Shown piece by piece: positions 34,246 through 42,428 of a stretch of 64,000 nt of DNA. The DNA comes from Phaeacidiphilus oryzae TH49. GTDB lineage: Bacteria > Actinomycetota > Actinomycetes > Streptomycetales > Streptomycetaceae. The stretch lies in assembly GCF_000744815.1 (NCBI RefSeq), contig NZ_JQMQ01000004.1:310001-374000 (forward strand), in the 5' to 3' direction. How positions within the stretch are numbered: the stretch's first letter is position 1; every line of letters begins with the position of its first letter. A program made the translations under genes and the position numbers. The notes below the pieces were generated by a model, which saw only the letters and a list, made by a program, of their open reading frames with translations, was not told the origin of the DNA and did no database searches.

Positions 34246-35847
34246 ATGAGCAGCGTGGCTCCATCGAGCACCCCGCCGGATCCGCCGGAACCCCCGGCCG
34301 GCTCCGCCGAACTGCTGCGCCTGGAGGGCGTGCGCAAGACCTTCCCCGGTGTGGTCGCCCTGGACCGGGTGGACTTCGACCTCCGCCGGGGCGAGGTGCA
34401 CGTCCTCCTCGGCGAGAACGGCGCCGGCAAGAGCACCCTGATCAAGGTCCTCTCCGGGGCGCACCGGCCGGACCGCGGCCGCGTCCTGGTGGACGGCGCG
34501 GAGGTGCGGATCAACGGCGCCCAGGACGCCGAGCGGCTCGGCATCGCCACCATCTACCAGGAGTTCAACCTGGTGCCCGAGCTCAGCGTGGCGGAGAACA
34601 TCTTCCTCGGCCGCCAGCCCCGGCGGTACGGCTTCGTGGACCGGCGCCGGATGCAGGAGGAGGCCGCCGAGCTGCTGAAGCGGGTCGGCCTGGACGTGCC
34701 GCCGCGCACCCGGGTCGCCGAACTCGGGATAGCCGGGCGGCAGATGGTGGAGATCGCCAAGGCGCTCAGCCTTCGCGCCCGGGTACTGATCATGGACGAG
34801 CCGACCGCGGTGCTCACCACCGAGGAGGTGGAGAAGCTCTTCGCCATCGTCCGGGCGCTGCGCGCGGACGGTGTCGGCGTCGTCTTCATCACCCACCACC
34901 TGGAGGAGATCGCCGCCCTCGGCGACCGGGTCACCGTCCTGCGGGACGGCCGCAGCGTCGACCAGGTGCCGGCCGACACCGACCAGGACGAGCTGGTGCG
35001 GCTGATGGTCGGCCGCGAGATCGAGGCCCAGTATCCGCGCGAGCGCCCGGAGTTGGGCGAACCGCTGCTCCGGGTGCGCGGCCTCACCAGTGCCGGCGTC
35101 TTCCGGGACGTGGACTTCGAGGTGCGGGCCGGCGAGGTGGTCGGCCTGGCCGGTCTGGTCGGCGCCGGCCGCACCGAGGTGGTGCGGGCGGTGTTCGGCG
35201 CGGACCCCTACGACTCCGGGAGTGTCGAGGTCGAGGGCCGGCCAGTGCGGCCGGGCGACGTCAACGCGGCGATGGCGGCCGGGATCGGCCTGGTCCCGGA
35301 GGACCGCAAGGCGCAGGGCCTGGTGCTGGACGCCCCGATCGAGGAGAACCTCGGCCTGGTGACGCTGGGCCGCACGGCCCGCTACGGCTTCGTGGACCGC
35401 TCCGGGCAGCGCGCCTCCGCGGCCGGCATCGCCGAGCGGCTCAGGGTCCGGATGGCCGGGCTCGACCAGCCGGCCGGCACCCTCTCCGGCGGCAACCAGC
35501 AGAAGCTGGTGATCGGCAAGTGGCTGCTGGCCGGCTCCCGGGTGCTGATCCTGGACGAGCCGACCCGCGGCATCGACGTCGGCGCCAAGGTCGAGATCTA
35601 CCAGCTCGTCAACGAGCTCACCGCGTCGGGGCACGCGGTGCTGATGGTCTCCAGCGACCTGCCCGAGGTGCTCGGGATGAGCGACCGGGTGCTGGTGATG
35701 GCGCAGGGGCGGATCGCGGGGGAACTGGACCCCGCGCGGGCGAGCCAGGACGACGTGATGGCTCTGGCGGTAACCGAATCGTGGGAAACGGGCTCGTCGG
35801 CAACGGAGCCGGCGGAGGGAAAGGTGGGAATCTCCCATGGCCACTGA
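34246..35847 (+). CDS. rbsA: Ribose ABC transporter ATPase RbsA
   Basis: This is a 533-residue double-ATPase of the CUT2 class. Domain 1 has Walker A GENGAGKST (about residue 65), the Q loop TIYQEFNLVPELS, the relaxed signature ELGIAGRQMVEIAKAL and Walker B VLIMDEPTAVL. Domain 2 has the degenerate Walker A GLVGAGRTE typical of RbsA, canonical signature TLSGGNQQKLVIGKWL and Walker B VLILDEPTRGIDVG. A Pro-rich N-terminal tail precedes domain 1. It energises the RbsC part of the next gene. CAAGGAG lies before the ATG, and its 3' end overlaps the next gene by 11 nt. Confidence 0.94.
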   Translation: MSSVAPSSTPPDPPEPPAGSAELLRLEGVRKTFPGVVALDRVDFDLRRGEVHVLLGENGAGKSTLIKVLSGAHRPDRGRVLVDGAEVRINGAQDAERLGIATIYQEFNLVPELSVAENIFLGRQPRRYGFVDRRRMQEEAAELLKRVGLDVPPRTRVAELGIAGRQMVEIAKALSLRARVLIMDEPTAVLTTEEVEKLFAIVRALRADGVGVVFITHHLEEIAALGDRVTVLRDGRSVDQVPADTDQDELVRLMVGREIEAQYPRERPELGEPLLRVRGLTSAGVFRDVDFEVRAGEVVGLAGLVGAGRTEVVRAVFGADPYDSGSVEVEGRPVRPGDVNAAMAAGIGLVPEDRKAQGLVLDAPIEENLGLVTLGRTARYGFVDRSGQRASAAGIAERLRVRMAGLDQPAGTLSGGNQQKLVIGKWLLAGSRVLILDEPTRGIDVGAKVEIYQLVNELTASGHAVLMVSSDLPEVLGMSDRVLVMAQGRIAGELDPARASQDDVMALAVTESWETGSSATEPAEGKVGISHGH

Positions 35848-37813
35848 GGTGATGGAGCGCCAGGCCGCGGGCGGCCGCGGCAGAGACGGCGGACTGCGCC
35901 GGCTCCTGCTGGAGAACGGGGCACTGGTCGCCCTTCTGCTGCTGGTGGTGGTGCTGTCGGTGCTCTCCGGCAGCTTCCTGACGACCAGCAACCTGCTGAA
36001 CGTCGGTGTGCAGGCGGCGGTGGACGCGGTGCTCGCCTTCGGCGTCACCTTCGTCATCGTCTCGGCCGGGATCGACCTCTCGGTCGGCTCGATGGCCGCG
36101 CTCTCCGCGATCGTCCTCGCCTGGCTGGCCTCCAGCGGCGGTCTGCCGGTCTGGCTGGCGGTGATCGTGTCGCTGGTCACGGGCGTGGCCGGTGGACTGC
36201 TCAACGGCGTGCTGATCTCCTTCGGCAAGCTGCCGCCGTTCATCGCCACCCTGGCGATGCTCTCGGTCGGCCGCGGCCTCGCCATGGTGATCTCCCAGGG
36301 CAGCCCGATCGCCTTCCCGTCCTCGGTCTCCGGCCTCGGCGAGACCCTCGGCGGCTGGCTGCCGGTGCCCGTGCTGGTGATGCTGGTGATGGGCGCGGTC
36401 ACCGCGGTCATCCTGGGCCGCACCTACATCGGCCGCACCATGTACGCGATCGGCGGCAACGAGGAGGCGGCCCGGCTCTCCGGGATCCGGGTCAAGAAGC
36501 AGAAGCTGGTGATCTACGGCCTCTCCGGCCTCTTCGCCGCGATCGCCGGCATCGTCCTCGCCTCCAGGCTCGCCTCCGCGCAGCCGGACGCCGCCAACGG
36601 CTACGAGCTGGACGCCATCGCCGCCGTGGTGATCGGCGGGGCCAGCCTCTCCGGCGGCAAGGGCAAGGCCTCCGGCACCTTCATCGGCGCGCTGATCCTG
36701 GCCGTCCTGCGGAACGGGCTCAACCTGCTGAACGTCTCCTCGTTCTGGCAGCAGGTGGTGATCGGCGTGGTGATCGCGCTGGCCGTGCTGCTGGACACGC
36801 TGCGGCGGCGCAGTGCCCGGGCCTCCGCGGCCGGGACCAGCGCGGGCGCCGGCGCGGTCGCGGGCGGCTCCGGCGGCGGACGCCGGATGCGGGACGGGCT
36901 GCTCGGCGCGGCCGCCGTGGTGGTCGTCCTCGGCCTGGTGATCGGGGTCAACGCGTACCGCTCGGGCGGCAGTTCGAAGCCCAAGGTGGGGCTGACGCTG
37001 TCCACCCTGAACGACCCCTTCTTCGTCTCGGTGCGCTCCGGCGCCCAGGCCGAGGCCAGGAAGCTGGGGGTGGACCTGACCATCACCAACGCGGACAACG
37101 ACGCCTCGGCCCAGGCCGACCAGGTCTCCAACTTCCTCAGCCAGAACGACCAGGCGGTCGTCCTCAACCCGGTGGACTCCAACGCCGCCGCCCCCTCGGC
37201 GAAGCTCGCGGCGAAGTCCAAGGTGCCGGTGATCGCGGTGGACCGGGGCGTCACCGGCGCGCCGATCACCAGCCTGGTCGCCTCGGACAACGTCACCGGC
37301 GGCCGGCTCGCCGCCCGGGCGCTGGCCGAGCAGCTCGGCGGGCAGGGCAGCATCGTGGTGCTGCAGGGCACCGCGGGCACCTCCGCCGCGCAGGAGCGCG
37401 AACAGGGCTTCAAGGCCGGGATCGCCGCCTACCCGGGGATCAGGATCGTCGCCGAGCAGCCCGCGGACTTCGACCGCACCAAGGGCCTGGACGTGATGAG
37501 CAACCTCCTCCAGGCGCACCCGGACGTGGCGGGGGTCTTCGCCGCCAACGACGAGATGGCCCTGGGCGCGATCAAGGCGCTCGGCGCCAAGGCCGGAAAG
37601 GTCAAGGTGGTGGGCTTCGACGGGGAGGCCGAGGGGCTGGCCGCGGTGCGGGCCGGCACCGAGGCGGCGGACGTCGCCCAGCGGCCCTCCCAGCTCGGGC
37701 AGCTGGCCGTGCTGAACGCCGTTCGGGCGATCAAGGGGCAGAGCGTCCCGTCGAATGTCAAGGTGGCGGTTGAGGTCGTCACCAAGGGGAACGTCGCCGC
37801 GTTCAAGCCCTGA
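35837..37813 (+). CDS. Fused ribose permease and ribose-binding protein (RbsC-RbsB)
   Basis: One 658-residue protein carries both transport partners. Residues about 25-325 are the RbsC permease (LALLLLVVVLSVLSGS-like first segment, then VIVSAGIDLSVGSMAALSAI, NGVLISFGKLPPFIATLAML, AIGGNEEAARLSGI, IAAVVIGGASLSGGKG). A basic, Gly/Ala-rich linker (about 325-350) and one extra membrane segment (LLGAAAVVVVLGLVIGVNAY) then lead to an RbsB-type binding domain at about 375-658 (VGLTLSTLNDPFFVSVRSGA, VLNPVDSN, VPVIAVDRG, ANDEMALGAIKALG). The binding protein is therefore tethered outside by the added helix instead of a lipid. Similar fusions are known in streptomycetes. The ATG at 35837 lies inside rbsA, so translation is coupled. 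Confidence 0.93.
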   Translation: MATEVMERQAAGGRGRDGGLRRLLLENGALVALLLLVVVLSVLSGSFLTTSNLLNVGVQAAVDAVLAFGVTFVIVSAGIDLSVGSMAALSAIVLAWLASSGGLPVWLAVIVSLVTGVAGGLLNGVLISFGKLPPFIATLAMLSVGRGLAMVISQGSPIAFPSSVSGLGETLGGWLPVPVLVMLVMGAVTAVILGRTYIGRTMYAIGGNEEAARLSGIRVKKQKLVIYGLSGLFAAIAGIVLASRLASAQPDAANGYELDAIAAVVIGGASLSGGKGKASGTFIGALILAVLRNGLNLLNVSSFWQQVVIGVVIALAVLLDTLRRRSARASAAGTSAGAGAVAGGSGGGRRMRDGLLGAAAVVVVLGLVIGVNAYRSGGSSKPKVGLTLSTLNDPFFVSVRSGAQAEARKLGVDLTITNADNDASAQADQVSNFLSQNDQAVVLNPVDSNAAAPSAKLAAKSKVPVIAVDRGVTGAPITSLVASDNVTGGRLAARALAEQLGGQGSIVVLQGTAGTSAAQEREQGFKAGIAAYPGIRIVAEQPADFDRTKGLDVMSNLLQAHPDVAGVFAANDEMALGAIKALGAKAGKVKVVGFDGEAEGLAAVRAGTEAADVAQRPSQLGQLAVLNAVRAIKGQSVPSNVKVAVEVVTKGNVAAFKP

Positions 37814-37830
37814 CGGGAGTCGGGGAGCCG

Positions 37831-38820
37831 GTGGCAGCACAGGAAGCAGAAGGGCAGAGAGTGGACACGCGCGACTGGGAACTGGTGGTCGTGGGCTCGG
37901 CCAACGCCGATCTGGTGGTCGGGGTGGAGCGCCGGCCGGGGGCGGGGGAGACCGTCCTCGGCTCCGACCTGGTCGTCCACCCGGGCGGGAAGGGCGCCAA
38001 CCAGGCGGTGGCCGCGGCACGGCTGGGGGCCGCCACCGCGCTCCTCGGCCGGGTCGGCGAGGACGCCCACGGGCAGCTGCTCACCACCTCGCTGCGGGAC
38101 GCCGGGGTGGACACCGGCGCCCTCCTCACGGGCGGCGCGGCCACCGGGGTGGCGCTGATCACCGTCGACCCGGACGGGGACAACAGCATCGTGGTCTCGC
38201 CCGGCGCCAACGCCCGGCTCACCCCGGCGGACGTCCGGGCGGCCGAGCCGCTGCTGGCCGGGGCCCGGGTGATCTCCCTGCAGCTGGAGATCCCGCTGGA
38301 GACGGTCGCCGAGGCCGCGGCCGTCGCCCGGCGGAACGGCACCCGGGTGGTCCTCAACCCCTCGCCGCCGGCCCGGCTGCCCGCCGAGGTGCTGGCCGTC
38401 TGCGACCCGCTGGTGGTCAACGAGCACGAGGCGGCCGTACTGCTGGGTGACGGCCCGTCAGAAGCCGGATCGGACACGTCGGAGAAGGAGGTTCCGGACC
38501 GGCGGGACGCCCCGGAGGACTGGGCGCGGGCCCTGGTCGGCGAGGCCGGCTGCCGGTCGGTGGTGGTGACCCTGGGCGCGGCGGGCGCGGTGATCGCGGA
38601 GGCCGACGGGAGCGGTACGGTGGCCACCACCCGGGTGCCCAGCCCCCGGGTGAAGGCGGTGGACACCACCGGCGCGGGGGACGCCTTCACCGCGGCGCTC
38701 GCCTGGCGGCTCGGGCGGGGGAGTCCCTCGCCGGGGCGGCGGCCTTCGCCGCCCGGGTCGGGGCGGCCGCGGTCACCAAGCCCGGCGCGCAGGCCTCGTA
38801 TCCGACCCCGGCGGAGCTGA
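37831..38820 (+). CDS. rbsK: Ribokinase, C-terminus out of frame through an apparent one-base loss
   Basis: Ribokinase phosphorylates ribose at O5. Residues about 15-290 match the PfkB family: VVGSANADLVVGVERRPGAG, HPGGKGANQAVAAARLGA, VVLNPSPP, LVVNEHEA and the ATP/catalytic motif VDTTGAGDAFTAALAW. After LGRG the frame turns into a Pro/Arg/Ser-rich nonsense tail ending at 38820. Adding one G to the G5 run at 38716-38720 restores ESLAGAAAFAARVGAAAVTK and a stop TGA at 38865-38867 that overlaps the rbsD GTG by 4 nt, exactly as expected for this operon. So the true gene is probably 37831-38867. Whether the shift is real or a base-drop error must be checked. GGGGAG precedes the GTG start. Confidence 0.82.
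   Translation: MAAQEAEGQRVDTRDWELVVVGSANADLVVGVERRPGAGETVLGSDLVVHPGGKGANQAVAAARLGAATALLGRVGEDAHGQLLTTSLRDAGVDTGALLTGGAATGVALITVDPDGDNSIVVSPGANARLTPADVRAAEPLLAGARVISLQLEIPLETVAEAAAVARRNGTRVVLNPSPPARLPAEVLAVCDPLVVNEHEAAVLLGDGPSEAGSDTSEKEVPDRRDAPEDWARALVGEAGCRSVVVTLGAAGAVIAEADGSGTVATTRVPSPRVKAVDTTGAGDAFTAALAWRLGRGSPSPGRRPSPPGSGRPRSPSPARRPRIRPRRS
38448..38460. promoter_or_regulatory. TGACG-N3-CGTCA palindrome, copy 2 (inside rbsK)
   Basis: TGACG-GCC-CGTCA matches the palindromes at 20329, 39295, 48626 and 53594 but lies inside rbsK coding sequence. It could be incidental or an auxiliary site some 850 bp before the mce operator. Confidence 0.3.
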
Positions 38821-38863
38821 CGGCGCTCGACAGTGCAGACAGTGTAGAGGGTGGGGAGTTCCG

Positions 38864-39259
38864 GTGAAGCGCTCCGGGATCATCAACCGGGCGCTGGCCG
38901 GCCGGTTGGCCGCGCTCGGCCACACGGACCAGGTGGTGGTCTGCGACGCCGGACTGCCCATCCCGGACGGACCGCGGGTGGTGGACCTGGCCTTCCGCTT
39001 CGGGGTGCCGTCCTTCGCCGAGGTGCTGGAGGGGCTGCTGGCGGAGCTGGTCTTCGAGGGGGCGGTGGCCGCCGCCGAGGCCGAGGAGGCCAACCCCGAG
39101 GTGCTCCGCCGGCTCTCCGCGGCCTTCCCGGGTCCGGCGCTGGAGCTGATCCCGCATGCGGAGCTCAAGGCGCGCACGGCCGGCGCGCGCCTCGTGGTGC
39201 GCACCGGCGAGGCGCGCCCGTACGCCAACGTCCTGCTCCGCTGCGGAGTCCCGTTCTGA
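38864..39259 (+). CDS. rbsD: D-ribose pyranase RbsD
   Basis: This 131-residue protein interconverts the beta-pyranose and beta-furanose forms of ribose so that ribokinase can act. It has the N-terminal MKRSGIINRALAGRLAALGH with the catalytic His20, VVVCDAGLPIPDG and a C-terminal TGEARPYANVLLRCGVPF, all family hallmarks. The GTG start overlaps the expected (frame-corrected) rbsK stop by 4 nt. It is the last gene of the rbs operon; a gap of over 220 bp with its own signals separates it from the mce operon. Confidence 0.93.
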   Translation: MKRSGIINRALAGRLAALGHTDQVVVCDAGLPIPDGPRVVDLAFRFGVPSFAEVLEGLLAELVFEGAVAAAEAEEANPEVLRRLSAAFPGPALELIPHAELKARTAGARLVVRTGEARPYANVLLRCGVPF

Positions 39260-39294
39260 CGTCTTGTGAGGTCACAGCCCCTCTGGCGAGTTAC

Positions 39295-39307
39295 TGACGG
39301 GTCGTCA
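39295..39307. promoter_or_regulatory. TGACG-N3-CGTCA palindrome, copy 3 (mce operon)
   Basis: TGACG-GGT-CGTCA lies in an AT-richer stretch between rbsD and the mce operon, where its promoter must be. TCTTG and CAGTAGAT-type elements follow, but no clear -35/-10 pair could be fixed. It is a candidate operator for mce regulation. Confidence 0.55.
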
Positions 39308-39355
39308 AATTTCTCCGGCATGACTCTTGTTTCAGTAGATTCCGGTTACTAGAGT

Positions 39356-39376
39356 CCCGAGAGCTTCGATCTCGGG
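39356..39376 (+). promoter_or_regulatory. Leader hairpin upstream of the mce operon
   Basis: CCCGAGA (39356-39362) pairs with TCTCGGG (39370-39376) around a 7-nt loop. It lies about 65 nt before the strong ribosome site at 39433 and could be a 5' UTR structure or a weak terminator from rbs. Confidence 0.4.
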
Positions 39377-39442
39377 AGGACCTGCGCCATCGCCGAGTAC
39401 GCGCCTGCCAGGGACCAGACTCCGCCCCAACCGGAGGACCGC

Positions 39443-39484
39443 ATGATGCCTTGCGATGCGTCCGCTCGCCAGAGGCGGGTGTGA
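39443..39484 (+). CDS. Possible 13-residue leader peptide coupled to yrbEA
   Basis: An ATG-ATG start with a perfect GGAGG 5 nt upstream opens a frame of 13 codons (MMPCDASARQRRV). It ends in TGATG, where the TGA shares its A with the ATG of yrbEA. The yrbEA ATG itself has only a weak ribosome site, so initiation may depend on reading this leader. Alternatively, a single missing base between 39448 and 39482 would make it the true N-terminus of YrbEA, as in three other frameshifts seen here. Confidence 0.4.
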   Translation: MMPCDASARQRRV

Positions 39485-40257
39485 TGGCGGAGAGAGACCT
39501 GATCACCCGGCCGCTGGCGCCCATCGGCGGCTTCTTCGCGATGTCCCTGGACACCTTCCGGGCGATGTTCCGGCGCCCGTTCCAGCTGCGGGAGTTCCTG
39601 GAGCAGACGGTGTTCATCGCCGGGGTCTCGATCTTCCCGGCGATCATGCTCACGGTGCCCTTCCTCGGGGTGGTCATCTACCTGGTCAACCAGCTGCTGA
39701 TGCAGATCGGCGCGATCGACCTGGCCGGCGCGGGCGTCGGCCTGGCGGTGATCCGGGAGATCGGGCCGATGGCCAGCGTCCTGGTGGTGGCCGGAGCCGG
39801 GGCCACGGCGATCTGCGCCGACCTCGGCTCCCGGAAGATCCGCGAGGAGATCGACGCCCTCCAGGTGCTCGGTGTGGACCCCGTTCACCGGCTGGTGGTG
39901 CCCCGGGTGCTGGCCTCCACTCTGGTGGCGGTGCTGCTGAACGCCGTCGTCTCGGCGGTCGCCATCGGCACCGGCTATGTCCTCTCTGTGGCCCTGCAGG
40001 GCGCCAGTCCGGGGCAGTTCGCGGCCAACCTGACCCTCCTCACCCACCTCTCCGACTTCGTGGTCAGCCAGATCAAGGCGGCGTCCTTCGGGCTCTGCGC
40101 CGGTCTGGTCGCCTGCTACCGCGGGCTCACCACCGCGGGCGGCGCCAAGGGCGTCGGCGACTCCGTCAACCAGACCGTCATCCTGGCCATCGTCCTGCTG
40201 TTCGTCTTCAACGTGCTGATCACCGCGGTCTATCTGCAACTCGGCGGCGGGGCATAG
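39484..40257 (+). CDS. YrbEA, MlaE-family permease of the mce operon
   Basis: This 257-residue integral membrane protein of the MlaE/YrbE family is one of two permease subunits of the Mce lipid (or sterol) import ABC system. About five to six membrane segments are visible, with the family motifs FLGVVIYLVNQLLMQIGA, VIREIGPMASVLVVAGAGAT and ADLGSRKIREEIDALQVLGV, the EExDAL loop that contacts the ATPase. The ATG at 39484 is used; an in-frame TTG at 39451 is an alternative. It forms a heterodimer with YrbEB. The mce ATPase (MceG/Mkl) is not encoded next to it. Confidence 0.9.
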   Translation: MAERDLITRPLAPIGGFFAMSLDTFRAMFRRPFQLREFLEQTVFIAGVSIFPAIMLTVPFLGVVIYLVNQLLMQIGAIDLAGAGVGLAVIREIGPMASVLVVAGAGATAICADLGSRKIREEIDALQVLGVDPVHRLVVPRVLASTLVAVLLNAVVSAVAIGTGYVLSVALQGASPGQFAANLTLLTHLSDFVVSQIKAASFGLCAGLVACYRGLTTAGGAKGVGDSVNQTVILAIVLLFVFNVLITAVYLQLGGGA

Positions 40258-40268
40258 GGGGCGGCGCG

Positions 40269-41111
40269 GTGGCGAACACGATTCCCCGGCGGCGCCGAGG
40301 CGCGGACTCGGCGGTGCTCCGCACCCTGGAGACGATCGGCGACCAACTCTCCTTCTACACCAGGTCCCTGCTGTGGGTGTACCGGGCGCTCGGCCGCTAC
40401 CACCGGGAGATCGTCCGCCAGCTGGCCGGCGTCACCTTCGGCACCGGGGCGCTGGCCATGGTCGGCGGCACTGCGGTGATCGTCGCCTTCCTCACCGGCA
40501 GTGCCGGGGTCGAGATCGCACTGGAGGGCTACTCGCAGCTCGCCAACATCGGTGTGGAGGCGATCAGTGGATTCGTGTCGGCCTATGTGAACACCCGGAT
40601 CTCCGCCCCCCTGATCGCCGGCGTGGCGCTGATCGCCACCGTGGGCTCGGGCTTCACCGCCGAGATCGGCGCGATGCGGATCAGCGACGAGGTGGACGCC
40701 CTGGAGGTGATGGCGGTGCCCACCCTGCCGTACCTGGTCACCACCAGGCTGATCGCCGGCTTCGTCGCGGTCACCCCGCTGTACGCGGTCTCCCTCTTCA
40801 TGTCCTACGCCCTCACCCGGCTGACCGTGGTCGACTTCTACGGCCAGTCCTCCGGCTCCTACGACCACTACTTCGGCACCTTCCTGGTGCCCAGGGACAT
40901 CCTCAGCTCCTTCCTGGAAGTGCTGGTGATGTCGGTCGTGGTGATGGGGGTGCACTGCTACTACGGCTACACGGCCGGCGGCGGCCCGGCCGGGGTCGGC
41001 CGGGCGGTCGGCCGCGCGGTGCGGCTCTCCCTGGTCGGCATCATGTTCGTCGCCCTGGCCATGAGCCTGATCCTGTACGGCCACTCCGACACCCTCCACG
41101 TCTCCAGGTGA
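40269..41111 (+). CDS. YrbEB, MlaE-family permease of the mce operon
   Basis: This second MlaE-type permease has 280 residues. It shares GALAMVGGTAVIVAFLTGSA, the EIGAMRISDEVDALEVMAV loop and a C-terminal CYYGYTAGGGPAGVGRAVGR that corresponds to the conserved GY.A.GGA.GVG segment. The N-terminus is basic (MANTIPRRRRG). It starts with GTG 12 bp after yrbEA and is followed after 9 bp by the first MCE gene, AGGTGG lying between. Together the pair forms the membrane core of the importer. Confidence 0.92.
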   Translation: MANTIPRRRRGADSAVLRTLETIGDQLSFYTRSLLWVYRALGRYHREIVRQLAGVTFGTGALAMVGGTAVIVAFLTGSAGVEIALEGYSQLANIGVEAISGFVSAYVNTRISAPLIAGVALIATVGSGFTAEIGAMRISDEVDALEVMAVPTLPYLVTTRLIAGFVAVTPLYAVSLFMSYALTRLTVVDFYGQSSGSYDHYFGTFLVPRDILSSFLEVLVMSVVVMGVHCYYGYTAGGGPAGVGRAVGRAVRLSLVGIMFVALAMSLILYGHSDTLHVSR

Positions 41112-41120
41112 GGTGGTGAC

Positions 41121-42428
41121 ATGGCGCTGACCGTCGCTCCCGGCTCGCCCCGCCCGCCCGGGCCGGGCCCCAGGGCCGCCCGCCGGGCCGCCCCCAGGAC
41201 CGAGCGGGCACTGCGGCTGCGCAACCGGCTGCTCGGCGTGCTCGGCACGGTCCTGGTGCTGGGCGTGGTCGGCCTGGTGGTCGCCGACTACCTCCAGGTC
41301 TTCACCCCGGCGGTGCGGGTGACGGTGGAGGCCGACCGCTCGGGTCTGCTGACCGCTCCCGGCTCCGACGTCACCCTGCGCGGGGTCACCGTGGGCCAGG
41401 TGCGCTCGGTCCAGGCGGTGGACGGGGGAGCCCGGCTCACTCTGGCCCTGAGCCCCCGCCAGGTCCGGTTCATCCCCGCCGACGTCACCGCCGAGGTCGT
41501 CGCCCCCACCGTCTTCGGCACCAAGTACGTCGACCTGGAGGCGCCGGCCGGCGGCTCCGGCGGCGGTCCGCGGATCAGCGCGGGAGCCGTCCTCACCTCG
41601 GCCCGGGTGGGCACCGAGATCAACACCCTGTTCCAGAACCTCTACCAGCTGCTGACCGCCGTCCAGCCGGCCAAGGTCAGTGCCACCCTGGGCGCGCTGG
41701 CCGGCGCCCTCGACGGCCGCGGCTACCGGCTGGGCGGCTACATCGACCAGCTGAACACCTACCTCACCGACCTCGACCCCGGCCTGGCCCCGCTCCGCAC
41801 CGACCTGGCCCGGCTCCCGGCGGTCGCCGGCGCATACGCCAAGGCCGTCCCCGACCTGGCCCGCACCCTGGACAACCTCCGCACCACCAGCCGCACCCTG
41901 GTCACCCGGCAGGCCCAGCTGGACGCCTTCCTGCTGGACATGGGCGGACTCTCCGGACACGCGAACCGGTTCCTCACCGACAACGAGCAGGCGCTGCCCA
42001 ACGCCCTCGCCATGGTCCAGCCGATCACCGCCACCATGGCCCGCTACTCCTCCGAGTTCCCCTGCCTCTTCGCCTCCGCGAACCAGCTGCGGATCCAGTC
42101 GCTGCCCTCACTGACCGGCAATCCCGGGCTGAACGGCATCGTCACCATCCTCCCCGGTCGCGACCCGTACACCTACCCCGGCGACCTGCCGAAGACCGTG
42201 GACGTCGGGCCCGGCTGCGACGGCGGTCCGATCACCAAGGCCCAACTCCCGTATCCGCACATCAAGTTCGACGACGGCTCGGGGTCGGTCAACGACAACA
42301 CCAGCAACGCGGAGACCGTCGGCGTCCCGCCGCTCGCCGTCCAGCTCTTCGGCGAGGACGCCGGCAGGGCGATCGCCAAGTCGCTGGCGGACGCCAGGGC
42401 GAAGGCGAAGGGGGCGGGGTCGAAGTGA
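41121..42428 (+). CDS. MCE family protein, MceA position
   Basis: This 435-residue protein has one N-terminal membrane anchor (LLGVLGTVLVLGVVGLVVA) and an MlaD/MCE domain at about residues 65-145 (VRVTVEADRSGLLTAPGSDV, LRGVTVGQVRSV). A long helical region follows (about 150-320), then a C-terminal part with the SSEFPCLFASANQLRI segment found in the Mce1 helical C-domain. MCE proteins assemble as heterohexamers forming a tunnel for lipids between the outer lipid layer and the YrbE permease. Its stop overlaps the next gene by 4 nt (GTGA). Confidence 0.92.
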   Translation: MALTVAPGSPRPPGPGPRAARRAAPRTERALRLRNRLLGVLGTVLVLGVVGLVVADYLQVFTPAVRVTVEADRSGLLTAPGSDVTLRGVTVGQVRSVQAVDGGARLTLALSPRQVRFIPADVTAEVVAPTVFGTKYVDLEAPAGGSGGGPRISAGAVLTSARVGTEINTLFQNLYQLLTAVQPAKVSATLGALAGALDGRGYRLGGYIDQLNTYLTDLDPGLAPLRTDLARLPAVAGAYAKAVPDLARTLDNLRTTSRTLVTRQAQLDAFLLDMGGLSGHANRFLTDNEQALPNALAMVQPITATMARYSSEFPCLFASANQLRIQSLPSLTGNPGLNGIVTILPGRDPYTYPGDLPKTVDVGPGCDGGPITKAQLPYPHIKFDDGSGSVNDNTSNAETVGVPPLAVQLFGEDAGRAIAKSLADARAKAKGAGSK

